64,000 nucleotides of DNA, taken from NCBI GenBank assembly GCA_947170225.1, contig CAMVSQ010000002.1, positions 1 through 64,000 on the forward strand. The letters are read 5' to 3'. This DNA comes from an uncultured bacterium (GTDB lineage: Bacteria; Patescibacteriota; Gracilibacteria; Absconditabacterales; Absconditicoccaceae). A program made the translations under genes and the position numbers. Each line of letters opens with the position of its first letter. Positions within the stretch are counted from its first letter, which is position 1. The notes beneath the pieces are model-generated. The model saw only the letters and a program-made list of their open reading frames with translations, had not been told where the DNA came from and made no database searches. This document shows, piece by piece, positions 11,937 to 22,289 of this stretch.

Positions 11937-12218
11937 ATGTTTGTGAATATTGTTGTGTTGTATTTTGTTTTGATCAATGTAGTCACATTTTTGATTTGGT
12001 GAATTGATAAAAGGAAAGCAGTTAAACAAAAATGGAGAATTAGCGAAAAAACTCTTTTAGTTTTTTCATTGCTGTGATGATTTGTTTGAGCTATTTTTGG
12101 AATGCAAGTTTTTAACCATAAAACTATCAAATCGAAATTTTTGGTTTATTTTTGGTCTGCGGTGGCTGTTTGGTTTGTTATTTTATGATTTTTGTTTTAT
12201 TCTTATTTGAAATCGTAG
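11937..12218 (+). CDS. DUF1294 small membrane protein
   Basis: A 93-aa membrane protein with a first hydrophobic helix, WGIDKRKAVKQKWRISEKTL, then two or three further helices. The pattern D(K)xxA...WRI.E.TLL......GG..G...G...F.HKT.K..F matches DUF1294 (PF06961), a family of unknown function also found fused to cold-shock domains. Its TAG stop is directly followed by the ATG of rsmI, so the two are co-transcribed. Confidence 0.8.
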
Positions 12219-12893
12219 ATGTTGTACTTAATCCCCACACCAATTGGCAACAAAGATGATATTACTTTGAGAGCTTTGAAATTATTTAAAGAATTACAAA
12301 TATTTATCTGTGAAGATACAAGGACATTCAAAAAATTGCTATCTATGCATGAAATTGATTATTCGGACAAAGAATTTTATTCTCTAACAAGTTTTACTGA
12401 TAAATGAAAATTGAATTTTTATGTGAAATTGATGCAGGATAATGATATTTGAGTAGTTTCTGAAGCATGAACTCCATGACTTTCTGATCCTGGAAAATCT
12501 TTGATCCAGCTTTGCAATGAAAATTGATTGAAATATTCTGTTTTGCCTTGAGCAAATGCATTGATTCCAAGCGTAGTTTCTGCTTGATTTGATACTAGTA
12601 GTTTTGTATTTTTGTGATTTTTGCCACAGAAAAAATGAAGACAAACAATTTTAAATAAAATTGTTTCTAATGAGTATTGAATGGCTGTATTTTTTTATGA
12701 ATCTGTGCATAGATTTGAAAAATTATTGTCTGAGTTACAAAATTTATGATTTGATTGAAAAATTTTTGTTTGAAGGGAAATAAGTAAATTATACGAGCAA
12801 ATCTATAATTGAACTTTGGATGATTTGATTGAACTAGTTAAAAATAAGAAATTTAGCGTAAAAGGTGAATTTGTTGTTTGAATTTCATATTAA
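12219..12893 (+). CDS. rsmI: 16S rRNA (cytidine-1402 2'-O)-methyltransferase
   Basis: A 224-aa SAM-dependent methyltransferase that methylates C1402 in the decoding centre of 16S rRNA. Family motifs in order: LIPTPIGNKDDITLRAL at the start, FICEDTRTFKKLL, VVSEAGTPGLSDPG, and VLPGANALIPSVVSAGF. These are textbook RsmI/YraL signatures. The stop falls 5 bases before the end of the convergent lytic-transglycosylase-like gene. It is shorter than E. coli RsmI (286 aa) and lacks the extra C-terminal part, as is usual in reduced genomes. Confidence 0.95.
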
Positions 12894-12897
12894 TATA

Positions 12898-14166
12898 CTA
12901 TTTAATGTATGGATGTTTTTTGTTGAAATTTTCATAATCATTTAGTCAATAATTTTCACACTGACTTTTCATGTATTCATAATATTCCTGTGTTGTAACG
13001 GTATCATTATCTAATACAATTATATTGTTATTTATCCGGTTGTTTACTCTTTCAGTATTGCTTTTTGTATTTTCGTATTTTCAGTTTACAGATGCTGAGA
13101 CTTCTCATTCAATAACTCTTTTCACTTCTTTAGAGGCTATTTTTGGCATAGGATCACCGTTAACATTATTTATAGTAGCCCAGTATACGAGGACAGAATA
13201 CATATAATTTCGATTTGTTCAATTTTTTGTTTTTGTTGGATTATTGTAACATCATACTGCGTTTAATCGATCATCTACATTATCTTTCTTACAATTTTTT
13301 CATTTACAATCATTCATGAGAAATCTCGCAGCAAGATCAACTGCTAGCACTGGATTAAATCTATCATCTAGTTCACTTAATTTTGCAAGATTATTTCATG
13401 TTTTTTGCTTAGCTTCTTCTAATTTTTCTCAGTGTTCATAATCAGCCATTGCATCAGTAAATCTTGGCAATGTATGCATTCAATAATTATTTGCATTTAC
13501 GGCTTGTATATGGATTAATCCAGCTCATCCATCACAAGTTTTTTTAGAGTTTGTAGAATTTCTTTGGTTAATTACAGTTGGATCTCATCGTCATTCTTGG
13601 GCCATCATAGCCATTAATAATCATCTTGGGATTCAATATCTATCTTCTACAGCATTAGTTATTGAGGACCATCTTAAACATCTTGTAATTCTTCATTCAA
13701 CTGAATATTGATTTGTTGGATAGTTAATTTTTACAATTTTTTCATTGTTTAACTCATTGTATTTAAGATTAAGTGGCTTTTCATTAAGATTTGTTTTTGT
13801 CATGTCTTTTTCTTCGTTATCGATTACTAATTCTGTATTCTCTTCGTTTTTATCTTTTATGTTTTCAGCTATTTTCTGTCATCAATATGTTCATCATAGT
13901 ATAACTGATGTTCACAAAAATATTTTTAATATATTATTTCTGAAAAACTTTTTTACTTTTCATGTCGTATCTTTTCATTTTTCTTGCTTCTTCTTTTCAA
14001 TTTTTTCTCAGATTTTTTTATCTCAGGCATCAACGGCTTGACATGCTCATTTAAATAAATTTCATAAACCTGTTGCAGCTGAAACGATAGCTGTTCAGAG
14101 TTGTTTTCAAGCTTTTTTAAATGATTCTCATGAATCTTTAATTTGTTCTTTTGATGTTTTAGTCAT
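12898..14166 (-). CDS. Membrane-anchored lytic transglycosylase-like protein
   Basis: A 422-aa protein. The first ~75 residues are a charged helix with small-residue stretches, followed by one hydrophobic segment (ILKIFLGTSVILGGTYGG) that likely anchors it. From ~residue 175 it shows an SLT-type domain: YGIPRGLLMAMMAQEGRGDP with the probable catalytic glutamate, then CDGGAGLIHIQAVNANNYGM, similar to the G-x-GL-x-(H/Q)-I/Q motif. Several cysteines (CKGKNCKKD) could form disulfides or bind metal outside the cell. No classical signal peptide; N-in topology with the domain outside is inferred. It probably cuts peptidoglycan glycan strands. The C-terminal ~100 residues are unassigned. Confidence 0.7.
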
Positions 14167-14242
14167 TTTATATATTAAGTATTAAATTTACAAATTATAT
14201 TGACATTTTAATTATAAATATTTTTTTATAAAAGTCAAAAAA

Positions 14243-14263
14243 AACGACACTTTTTGTGTCGTT
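14243..14263 (-). terminator. Rho-independent terminator of the 166-aa gene
   Basis: Perfect 8-base stem (AACGACAC and GTGTCGTT) with a 5-base loop, followed on the minus strand by a run of eight T. It lies 41 bases after the stop of the gene at 14304-14804. Confidence 0.85.
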
Positions 14264-14303
14264 ATAAAATGTCAACAATAAAATTTAAAACTAATTATGC
14301 ATT

Positions 14304-14804
14304 TTAATATATTGTGTCAATAATACCTCAATTTACATTATCAACAACATTTGATAATTTATTTTCAGCAGATTTAATACTTTCTTCTTTTTTTTCATAA
14401 CTTTCCAATAGGATGATATGTACTATCAGTTCTTGTATTATTTTTGAACTTTTTTTGTCGATAATTCCTCATTTAAGTAATTGATTGTACAATGTATTTA
14501 TGTTTCATTCCAAAATTGATTTCATTTGATTTGTTTCTGGTTTAAAGTAATCGATTATTTTTTCTTCTAAATCAGTTCTCAGATGTTCAGGATTAATATC
14601 TGCTTTTTCATTTATATTCTCTTTAATTTGTTCTTGTAATTTATCTTTTCATGTTGCTCAATCTTTATAATTTATTTCATCTATGATTGTAGTTATCAAA
14701 TCATCAGGAATTTCTGTTTCTTTTGATAATTCTTCTATTGCAATATTGATTTTGCGCTCATATGCTGGTATTTCTCTTCATATTCCAGTTAGTAATATTG
14801 TCAT
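14304..14804 (-). CDS. 166-aa protein of unknown function
   Basis: Soluble-looking, helical, charged protein (start MTILLTGIGREIPAYERKI, end GGIIDTIY then TAA). No signal peptide, no membrane segment and no recognised motif. It is a single-gene unit with a consensus promoter upstream and a strong terminator downstream, so it is independently and probably well expressed. UGA glycines present. Nothing further can be inferred from neighbours. Confidence 0.75.
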
Positions 14805-14846
14805 TTTTGTTTGTAAAAAATAAAAAATTGTTTATATAACTTTTAT

Positions 14847-14875
14847 ATTATAATTATTTTAATACGATTTGTCAA
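14847..14875 (-). promoter_or_regulatory. Consensus promoter of the 166-aa gene
   Basis: On the minus strand TTGACA (14870-14875) and TATAAT (14847-14852) are both perfect and separated by 17 bases. The ATG at 14804 follows about 40 bases later. This is the best sigma-70 promoter in the window. Confidence 0.8.
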
Positions 14876-14885
14876 ATTTTTTGGT

Positions 14886-15938
14886 ATGAAAAAATTAACA
14901 ATTGAAAAATTTGTACTTATAGCCATAATCTTTGCTTGTGTAGTCGCTTTTTTTACTAAAGATTTAACTATAACTTTTAAAAAAGATTTGTTTTCAAATT
15001 TCTGATTTTCTTCTGTTGAAGAACAAGTCTCTGAGAATTTAGAAAATTTGGAAAATGTGACATGAAATTTGTATTATTCGCCAGAAAATAGTTGGAATTC
15101 ATTTTCAAAATCTTTGACTTCTGCTGAAGATACTGTAAAAATTCAGACTTATGAATTTACAAAAAAAGAGATAAAGCAAATTATGAAGTGACTTTTGGAG
15201 AAATGAGTGATTATAAATTTGATTATGGAAAACAAAAAATATCAGCAGTATCAAAATACTTGGAATCAAGTACAAAATTATTTTGCTGATTTTCCGAGAT
15301 TTGCAATAAAAAGTGATGAACAAATGGGGACTTTGTATACACATAGCAAGATTGCTCTCATTGATTCGTGATTTTGGATTCAAACAGCGAATTTGACTCA
15401 TTCTAGTTTTTTTTCAAATCGTGAGCATTTTTTTTATTCGGACAATGCTGAAGTTTGGAATAGTTTGAATACTATTTTTGATAAAGATTGGAATTGAGAG
15501 CAAATTTTACTGGATGATATTCATCCAAATTTAGTTATTTGTAATATAAATTGTCGTGATACTATCGAACATTTGCTGAAAAGTGCTAAAAAGAGTATTT
15601 TGATACAAACACAGTATATTTTAGATGAAAATATTTTGAATATTTTGAAAAATAAATCTGTGGAATTGGAAGATATGAGATTTGTGGTGTCTGATACTGA
15701 ATCTAACGATTATTTGCTGGATTATTTTGGTCCGTGAATCGCTAGAAAATTTAGTAAATATTATAATCATACAAAAATGATTTTGATTGATGATGAAAAA
15801 TTGCTTTTGTGAAGTATGAATTTGTCTGATACGAGTTTGGACAAAAATAGAGAAATTTGAATAATCCTAATTGATACTTGAATGATTGCAGAATACAAAA
15901 AATTGTTTGAAAATGATTGGAGAATAAATAATAATTAA
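14886..15938 (+). CDS. Phospholipase D-like (cardiolipin synthase type) protein
   Basis: A 350-aa PLD-superfamily member with an N-terminal membrane anchor (FVLIAIIFACVVAFF). Two HKD-type motifs are present: THSKIALIDSGFWIQTANLT (H-x-K-x4-D, ~residue 150) and NHTKMILIDDEKLLLGSMNL (~residue 300). Each has the downstream G/A-S/T-x-N segment. Proteins of this form transfer phosphatidyl groups, as in cardiolipin synthesis, or act as nucleases. The single N-terminal helix and two HKD motifs fit either, so the substrate is uncertain. It is divergent from the 166-aa gene and followed closely by a HAD phosphatase gene on the same strand. Confidence 0.85.
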
Positions 15939-15983
15939 AAGTTGTGATGAAAAATGTTGGAACTTTATTTTATGTTGTTTTTT

Positions 15984-16568
15984 ATGGGCGAAAAAATTAT
16001 TGCTATAGATGTAGATGAAGTTTTGGCTGAAACAATTAGATCAATGTTGGAAAAATATAATTATACATGGAAATGAAAAAAAGTTGAGCGAGAAAATTTG
16101 ACAAGTTATAATTTGCGAGAAATTCCAGAACTGTGAATGACCAAAAATTTTGCATTGTGGATGTTTGTAAAATTTCAAATGTGATCCTGACTTTCAAAAA
16201 AAATAAAACCGGTAAAATGAGCTGTAGAAAAGATATTGAAATTGAAAGAAAAATGATATAAACTTTTTGCTGTAACTGCTAGATTGTCGTGGATGAGATT
16301 TTCTACCAAATTGTGGCTAAAAAGACATTTCCCAAATTGTTTTGAATGAGTTGTATTTGCAAATTTTTTTACAAATCGTGCTAGAAAAAAATCTGAAATA
16401 TGCAAAGATATTTGAGCAAGTATAATTATTGAAGATAATTTGGAAACTTGTAAGGACTGTGCAGAAAATTGAATTAGATGTTTTTTGCTTGATAAACCAT
16501 GGAATCAGTGTGAGAAATTGCAAGATGGAATAATGAGAGTTTTTTCTTGGAATGAGATTGAGTTATAA
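15984..16568 (+). CDS. HAD-family 5'(3')-nucleotidase-like protein
   Basis: A 194-aa protein with HAD motif I near the start (IIAIDVDEVLAET), motif II FAVTARLSW, and a C-terminal SIIIEDNLETCKDCAENGIRCFLLDKPWN that supplies motifs III/IV. This pattern matches the NT5C type (PF06941), which dephosphorylates (deoxy)nucleoside monophosphates; the exact substrate is not clear. Two further in-frame ATGs (15954, 15972) precede the chosen start; MGEKIIAIDVDE was preferred because motif I then sits at the usual distance from the N-terminus. It precedes dut, separated by a palindromic repeat, and a nucleotide-cleaning role would fit. Confidence 0.75.
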
Positions 16569-16588
16569 TTATTCTGAATGATTATTTT

Positions 16589-16659
16589 GTCATTCTGAAC
16601 GAAGTGAAGAATCTTATAATTTGAATAAGATTCTTCGTCGCTTTGCTCCTCAGAATGAC
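16589..16659. repeat. Dispersed palindromic repeat copy
   Basis: GTCATTCTGAACGAAGTGAA at the left, then AATCTTATAATTTGAATAAGATT in the loop region, and TCGTCGCTTTGCTCCTCAGAATGAC at the right end (given here as the pattern, arms complementary). It lies between the HAD gene and dut and could fold into a long hairpin in either transcript direction. Confidence 0.85.
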
Positions 16660-16686
16660 GGTGTACTTTATTATTAAATTATTAAC

Positions 16687-17121
16687 ATGGAAATTAAATT
16701 TGTTAAATTATCTGATGATGCTATTGTACCTCAGCAAAATACGGCTACTGATGCTGGATATGATTTATTTTCTACTGAAGATTATATTTTGAAAGTTGGT
16801 GAAAGAAAATTATTTAAAACAAATATTTCTTGTGCTGTGCCGGAGTGATTTTATGCAAGGATTGCACCTCGTAGTGGTTTGGCATATAAACATGGAATTG
16901 ATGTTTTGGCTTGAGTTGTAGATAGTGGATATAGATGAGATATTTGAGTGATTTTGATAAATTTTGGTAATGAAGATTTTGAAGTAAAAAAATGAGACAA
17001 AATTGCTCAATTGATTATTGAAAAATGTCACTATGTTGATCGAATTGAGGTTGAAAATTTGGATGAAACAGATAGAAATGAGTGATGATTTTGATCGTCT
17101 GGAATGTGAGCGTCATTGTAG
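16687..17121 (+). CDS. dut: Deoxyuridine 5'-triphosphate nucleotidohydrolase
   Basis: A 144-aa trimeric-type dUTPase that hydrolyses dUTP to dUMP and keeps uracil out of DNA. All five family motifs are visible: DAGYDLFS (1), RSGLAYKHGI (2), GVVDSGYRGDIGVILIN (3), GDKIAQLII (4), and the C-terminal RNEGGFGSSG (5), which closes over the active site. Length is standard. It sits between two palindromic repeats, downstream of a nucleotidase-like gene and upstream of map. Confidence 0.97.
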
Positions 17122-17126
17122 TTGTT

Positions 17127-17211
17127 GTCATTCTGAACGAAGTGAAGAATCTAATTTAAGATTCTTCGGTCGTTTCTCTCTACTACTTTGTAGCACAAGC
17201 CTCAGAATGAC
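17127..17211. repeat. Dispersed palindromic repeat copy with longer right arm
   Basis: GTCATTCTGAACGAAGTGAA starts it and CCTCAGAATGAC ends it. An extra segment (CTCTCTACTACTTTGTAGC) enlarges the right arm. It lies in the gap between dut and map. Confidence 0.85.
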
Positions 17212-17241
17212 AGGTTTTATTTATATTTTTTGTTTTTGAAA

Positions 17242-18018
17242 ATGTCTAATCATGATTGAATAATTATAAAAAACAAACAACAAATTGAATGAATTCGTGA
17301 AGCTTGAAAATATTTAAATGAACTACTCTATTTGATGAGAGAAAATTGTAAAGCTTGAGTTAGTTTGATTGAACTTGAAGATTTGGCCCAAGATTTTATG
17401 GACAAAAATAATGTAAAATGAACTTTCAAATGATTTGAGTGATTTCCTGCAAATTTATGTCTATCTGTAAATGATTGTGTTGTCCATGGAATCCCTGATG
17501 ATTATATTTTGAGAAATTGAGATCTTTTGAAAGTAGATACTTGAGTGACTAAAAATAAATTTGTGTCTGATAGTGCTTTTTCTATAGTAATCTGAGGAGA
17601 AATGACAAATCCTCTTGCTCAAGATTTGATTGACAGCACAAAAAGGGCTCTTGATGCTGGATTTGATGTGGTTTGACCATGAAAATTTGTTTATGATTAC
17701 TCAAAAGCAGTATACAATGTAGTCACAAATGACTGATTTAATGTGATAAAGACATTGACGGGGCATTGAGTTGGTATTAAATGACATGAAAGACCTTATA
17801 TATACAACTATCCACATCCAGACACAAAAAAAATTCAATTCGTGCCATGAATGGTAGTGTGTTTTGAGCCTATTACAGCTGTAAAAAGTGATGATGTAAT
17901 GTATAAATGAAATAATGATTGGAATTTGTATTGTAAAAAATGAGATCTTTGAGCACAGTGGGAATATATGGTAGTGATTACTGAAAATTGAATAGAAAGA
18001 TTAAGTGGTATTGATTAG
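17242..18018 (+). CDS. map: Methionine aminopeptidase, type I
   Basis: A 258-aa metalloprotease that removes the initiator methionine from nascent proteins. Visible landmarks are IREAGKYLNELL at the N-terminus, LKVDTGVTKNKFVSDSAFS (the two metal-binding aspartates), LTGHGVGIKGHERP (metal and substrate histidines), VVCFEPITAV (glutamate ligand) and QWEYMVVITENG (second glutamate). Length and motif order are standard for MetAP1 without the N-terminal zinc extension. Flanked on both sides by palindromic repeats, so probably a one-gene unit or part of the HAD-dut-map string. Confidence 0.96.
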
Positions 18019-18023
18019 ATAAA

Positions 18024-18113
18024 GTCATTCTGAATTTATGCAGCTATACTGTGCGAAGTGAAGAATCTTATAATTTGAATAAGATTCTTCGTCGCTTTGC
18101 TCCTCAGAATGAC
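18024..18113. repeat. Dispersed palindromic repeat, variant left arm
   Basis: Begins GTCATTCTGAATTTATGCAG, then CTATACTGTGCGAAGTGAAG, and ends CTCCTCAGAATGAC. The inserted segment after GTCATTCTGA matches, in reverse complement, the right arm of the copy at 3501-3648. Confidence 0.85.
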
Positions 18114-18122
18114 AATGCTGTA

Positions 18123-18590
18123 TTATTTTCTAGTTCCTAAAAATGCGAATCAAAGAGCATCGGCTGCATCATGAAATTCTGGGATATCTTCGAGTTTATA
18201 GATTTTTGTGATAAATCTCTGAACTGTTTGCTTATCTGCTTTTGGATTTCAAGTAATGTTTTTTTTTAGTTCTTGTGGGGTGTATTCAAAAATTTCAATT
18301 CAATTTTTCATGGCAAGTGTCATTACAACTCACCTCATTCCGTATAGAAATTCTGCGTTTTTTTTGTTGAAATCTGTGATAAAATATCTTTCCATGACAA
18401 GTTTTTCGATTTTATTTTTTTTTATCATTTCTTCAAAAAAATCATGAATTTCAAGCATCCTGTGGTACTGCTCTACTCTATCAAACTTTTTTTCTTCCAT
18501 TTTCAAAATTCATGCATCCACAATTTTTAAATCTGGTTGTATCAAAGCATATCAAAGTTTTTTTATTCATGGATCGATTCAAAGAATCAT
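18123..18590 (-). CDS. ruvC: Holliday junction resolvase RuvC
   Basis: A 155-aa endonuclease that cuts Holliday junctions in recombination. Starts ILGIDPGIKKLGYALI with the first catalytic aspartate; VMERYFI supplies the glutamate; the C-terminal HDAADALGFAFLG gives the last acidic residues. Length is standard. Eight of ten glycines are UGA. ruvA lies a few kilobases away on the same strand; ruvB is not in the window. It is convergent with map across a palindromic repeat. Confidence 0.95.
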
Positions 18591-18728
18591 GAGATGAATT
18601 AGGAATTAAAAATTAACGATGAATGATTGAGGAATTAAACATTTTTATTTTTTTATTATTAACTTTTAATTTATATTATTGATTTTTTTGTAAAATAAAA
18701 CTTTTTTTTGAAAAAAGTGTCAAAAAAT

Positions 18729-18757
18729 TTGCATTTTTTATTTTTTTTGTATATAAT
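18729..18757 (+). promoter_or_regulatory. Promoter of the 356-aa gene
   Basis: TTGCAT (18729-18734) and a perfect TATAAT (18752-18757) are 17 bases apart, about 35 bases before the ATG at 18793. Confidence 0.7.
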
Positions 18758-18792
18758 TTAGATATATGGGTTTTATATTTTAATCTATTCAA

Positions 18793-19863
18793 ATGGGATT
18801 GGAAAATTATGAAGCAATAAGTAATGAAGAGTCTTTACTTAATGAGTTAAATAAAGTTATTGATTGATTTAAAACTGAATCAAATTTTGTTGCAAATGAG
18901 GCTATTAAAGGTTTGGATGAAAAAAACTTGACTACATTTATAGAAAAATCATTTAAAAATGACAATAGTGAGCGATTGACTTATTCTGAAATGAAGCAAA
19001 ATAGTTTTTATGGATTTATGGTACAATCAGCAATAGATCTATTGAGTGATAAATTGGCATCTGATGGGAGGGGGGAGAACAAATATGACAAAGATTGAAA
19101 AATTGATGAAAATGGTAAAACTTTGGATAATTGGATTAAGGATTCTGGTTGAATTGATAATGTTTATTGATGATGAACTAGAAATATTGTTAAAATGGTT
19201 CAACATATTTTAGGTATTCATGAGGATTGATTTGCTTGACCTCAATTTTTTGCTAAAGTTTGTAGTGTATTAAAGTGAGAATCTATTTCTAATTTTTCTG
19301 TAAAATGATATGAAAAATGACAAGATTATCCGTATTGATTTTGAGAAAAAATTAAAAACAATAACTATGAATTACCTGAATGATTTGAATTAAAAAGTTT
19401 TAAAGAAGGAACAAATTGAGTTCAGTATGCTAATATTTATAATGGATGAACTTATAGTAATTATTATTTGATGATAAAAAATGATTGATCAGCTGGAATT
19501 ATGCCATGAAAAAACTGTAATGAGGATGTTGATGGAAAAATTACAATTAATAATAATAAAATAGAGTTTATACCGTGATGATTTTGTAATTATAAAGCTG
19601 GAAGTAATGAATGAGATCTAAATGTTATAATAAAAAATGGATACGAGCTTTATGGTATTGAACCTACAGAGAATGGTTCAGATACATATGTTTATAGGAT
19701 AAAAAAAGATGGTAAATATTGTTGATATATTACTAAGAAATCTGGAGAGAATCCTAAATTTGATAAATGAACTTCAGAATGAGGCATAAAATTACTTGAA
19801 AAAGATGTTTTTATTGGTGGAAATAGTGTGAAAAATATGAAAAAACTTCGATATCTTGAATAA
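18793..19863 (+). CDS. 356-aa protein of unknown function
   Basis: No family recognised. The N-terminal ~100 residues are helical and acidic. A segment NIVKMVQHILGIHEDGFAGP at about residue 135 resembles the helix-turn pattern of small peptidoglycan-binding repeats (V-Q-x-x-L-G-I-x-x-D-G-x-x-G-P), but the match is weak. The C-terminal half is beta-rich with many aromatic, glycine and asparagine residues. No signal peptide or membrane helix. It has its own promoter and converges on the lepA C-terminal gene with only 6 bases between stops. Confidence 0.75.
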
Positions 19864-19869
19864 ATACAA

Positions 19870-21303
19870 TTACTTACTAACCATCTTGATGAAGACATCT
19901 CATGGGACATTTACACTTCCCATTGTCTTCATCTTTTTTTTACCTTCTTTTTGCTTTGCAAGAAGCTTTCTTTTACGAGTAATATCTCAACCGTAACATT
20001 TTGCTAAGACATCTTTTTTCATTGCAGGAATATTCTCTCTAGCAATCATTTTTGTTCAAATTCAAGCCTGTACTGGAATAACAAACAGATGTCTCGGTAT
20101 CAATTCTTTTAGTTTTTGAACTATTTCTCTTCATTTGTATACTGCATTGCTCTTATGCAAAATCATGGAAAGTGCTTCCATTTTCTCATTATTTAGAAAA
20201 ATATCAAGTTTTACCAAATCTGATTTTACATATTTTCTGAATTCATAATTCATGGTAGCATATCACTTTGTAGCTGATTTTAGCCTATCATAGAAATCAA
20301 CAAGGATTTCTCACATTGGCATCAAATACTTCCAAACTACTCTAGTCTGGTCAATATGTTCCATATTTTTCATTTCTCACCTGTATTCTTGGCACAATTG
20401 CATGATATCTCATGCATATTCTTGAGGTCAGACTATTTCCACATCAGCTATTGGCTCATAAATTTCGTCGATAATTCACTGTTCTGGGACATCTGATCCG
20501 GCTCTTGCTATGATTCGTAATTTTAATTTTTCTCAGTATTTTTCGATAATTTCTCAGACAGTCAATTCTACACTATCATTATCATTTTGGTTAATTGGCT
20601 CAAAATTATTGATTATTTGTTTGTAATATCATGTCTTTGCTAATTCTGCAATATTTGCTCATGATTTTATTTTTTCCAGTGCTGGAGTTTTTGATTTGAT
20701 TAGGTAAACTACAGTTGGTGTGGTAAATATTGTTTCGATTCCAAATTCTCTAAAAAGTCTTTCTTTGATGATATCCATATGTAGCATTCATAAAAATCCG
20801 CATCTGAATCACAATCAAAGTGCTTTTGAATCCTCCATTGTGTATTCGATTGAGCTATCGTTTAAACAAAGTTTGGCCAAGCTATCTTTGAGTTTTTCGT
20901 ATTCTGTTGTTTCAATTGGATAAACTCAAGCATATACAAATGGTTTACTTTTTTTGAATCAAGGAATAGCTAATGTTTGTAGATATTGTGGATCTTCTTC
21001 AGCTGTTTTTTTAATCTTCAGGTAATCCCCTATTATTGTATCTCCTATTTGAGCCTCACGAACTGATTTTAGTCATGTGACTATGTATCATATTTGTCAT
21101 TTTGTTAATTCTGGATCTTTTACATATTCTGGAGAAAAATGTCAGACTTCTGTTGGTTGTAGTCAGATTTTTGAATGAATTAGATAAAGATTGTCTCATA
21201 TTTTGAAAGTTCATTGTATTACTTTTACATAGGCTACAACTCATTTGTATGGATCATATACACAATCAAATATTAGTGCTTTAGGTATTTGGTTTTCGAT
21301 CAT
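19870..21303 (-). CDS. lepA: LepA/EF4 C-terminal part as a separate gene
   Basis: A 477-aa protein matching elongation factor 4 from domain II to the end, with no GTPase domain. It starts [20 protein letters not shown], which aligns with the first strand after the G domain (normally ...LIFDSWYD.Y.GV). It continues through [17 protein letters not shown]-like residues ([20 protein letters not shown]), [33 protein letters not shown], and the EF4-specific C-terminal domain ending [20 protein letters not shown]. The GTPase half is encoded at 22357-22890, upstream on the same strand, with two unrelated genes between. Start and stop are clean, so this is not a frameshift. The two products would need to associate to act as a ribosomal back-translocase. 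Confidence 0.95.
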
Positions 21304-21385
21304 TAAAAATTTGATTACTACAAAAATAAATTTCTGTTTACTTTGATATTGAAATATGTTTTTTATTCAAGATTTTTTAAAAAAA

Positions 21386-21404
21386 GGTGCGGCTGTACCG
21401 CACC
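21386..21404 (-). terminator. Strong rho-independent terminator of the 81-aa gene
   Basis: GGTGCGG and CCGCACC form a perfect 7-base GC-rich stem with a 5-base loop, followed on the minus strand by seven T. Its GC content contrasts with the AT-rich hairpins of most other genes here. Confidence 0.9.
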
Positions 21405-21421
21405 CTAGTGGTTACCAATGG

Positions 21422-21667
21422 TTAGTTACCATAGTTGTCGAAGAGCTCAATGAGCTCGTCTGGCTGGAAGATTCTAGGCTTTTTTACTCCATTGAGAGTT
21501 TTTGACTGAACTCTCAGCCTTCCATCGATTAGCTCATGAATTGTCACTGTGTGGCAATTATCCTCAATTGAGGATCCTTTAGGTAGAACAATCTTCATTT
21601 TGTTCGTACCAGGGAAAGTCGCTCCATACTTGTTCGACAACTCGCTTTGAAATTTTTCATTTCTCAT
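21422..21667 (-). CDS. 81-aa protein with standard-code composition, inside split lepA
   Basis: No family recognised. The protein begins MRNEKFQSELSNKYGATFPG and looks soluble and basic, with a beta-rich middle (HTVTIHELIDGRLRV). All six glycines use GGN and none use UGA, while neighbouring genes use mostly UGA. GC content is visibly higher. It has a clear ribosome-binding site (AAAGGA about 8 bases before ATG), its own promoter and a GC-rich terminator, so it is a self-contained cassette. It lies between the nitroreductase gene and the lepA C-terminal gene. Recent acquisition from a standard-code bacterium is inferred. Confidence 0.8.
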   Translation of the reverse strand: MRNEKFQSELSNKYGATFPGTNKMKIVLPKGSSIEDNCHTVTIHELIDGRLRVQSKTLNGVKKPRIFQPDELIELFDNYGN

Positions 21668-21718
21668 AAGTTTATTCCTTTCTTTTAGGTTAATATTTTT
21701 TGTATTAATGTGGTTTAT

Positions 21719-21746
21719 ATTATATAAAAAAATCTTGTCTTTTCAA
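21719..21746 (-). promoter_or_regulatory. Promoter of the 81-aa gene
   Basis: On the minus strand TTGAAA (21741-21746) and a perfect TATAAT (21719-21724) are 16 bases apart, about 50 bases before the ATG at 21667. The promoter starts immediately after the end of the nitroreductase gene. Confidence 0.65.
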
Positions 21747-21753
21747 GAAAAGA

Positions 21754-22260
21754 TTACAAAATCTCAATCTTTCAATCAATCTTTAGGTTTTTTGGCATCA
21801 ATTCTCATTCTGGGACACCAATCGATAGTAGTGCAAATGGTGTGATGTTTTCGTCTAAATTGAAATGTTTTTTTAATTCTTTAATTGGCTCTTCGTGTGG
21901 ATAAGTTCAAATTCGGACAGCTCAATATCATTTTTCGTGAGTTGCAAGAAGTATGTTTTGTATACTGGCTCACATATCTTGCTGGATGAATTCTGGGCTT
22001 CTTAATTTTTCTTGATCAAAACAAGCTAAAATTACTCACGAGGCATTTGGGATCATTTTTCATCGTTCCATCAAATTTCACAAGAAATCTAGATCTGTTT
22101 GTTTTGTAATGATATAATATTTTCGAGCTTGTTGATTATGTGCAGATGGAGCATAAAGTCAGTATTCTACCACTTCAGTTATTTGTTCTGGAGTGAGTTT
22201 TTGATTCTGTGAATAGGTCCTAACTGATCTACGAGTTTTAATTGCTTCTAGTGTTTGCAT
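21754..22260 (-). CDS. Nitroreductase-family flavoprotein
   Basis: A 168-aa FMN-dependent oxidoreductase of the nitroreductase family. Starts MQTLEAIKTRRSVRTYS with the R-R-S-(V/I)-R motif that contacts FMN; LYAPSAHNQQARKYYIIT is the second FMN-contact segment; the C-terminal part contains GASIQNILLATHEKGYGAVRIG. Natural electron acceptor cannot be inferred. Unlike the 81-aa gene next to it, it uses UGA for several glycines, so it is native or long resident. It lies between the two lepA gene halves, separated from the N-terminal half by a palindromic repeat. Confidence 0.93.
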
Positions 22261-22289
22261 TTTTTATTCTGTTGTATTTTAAAGTATGT

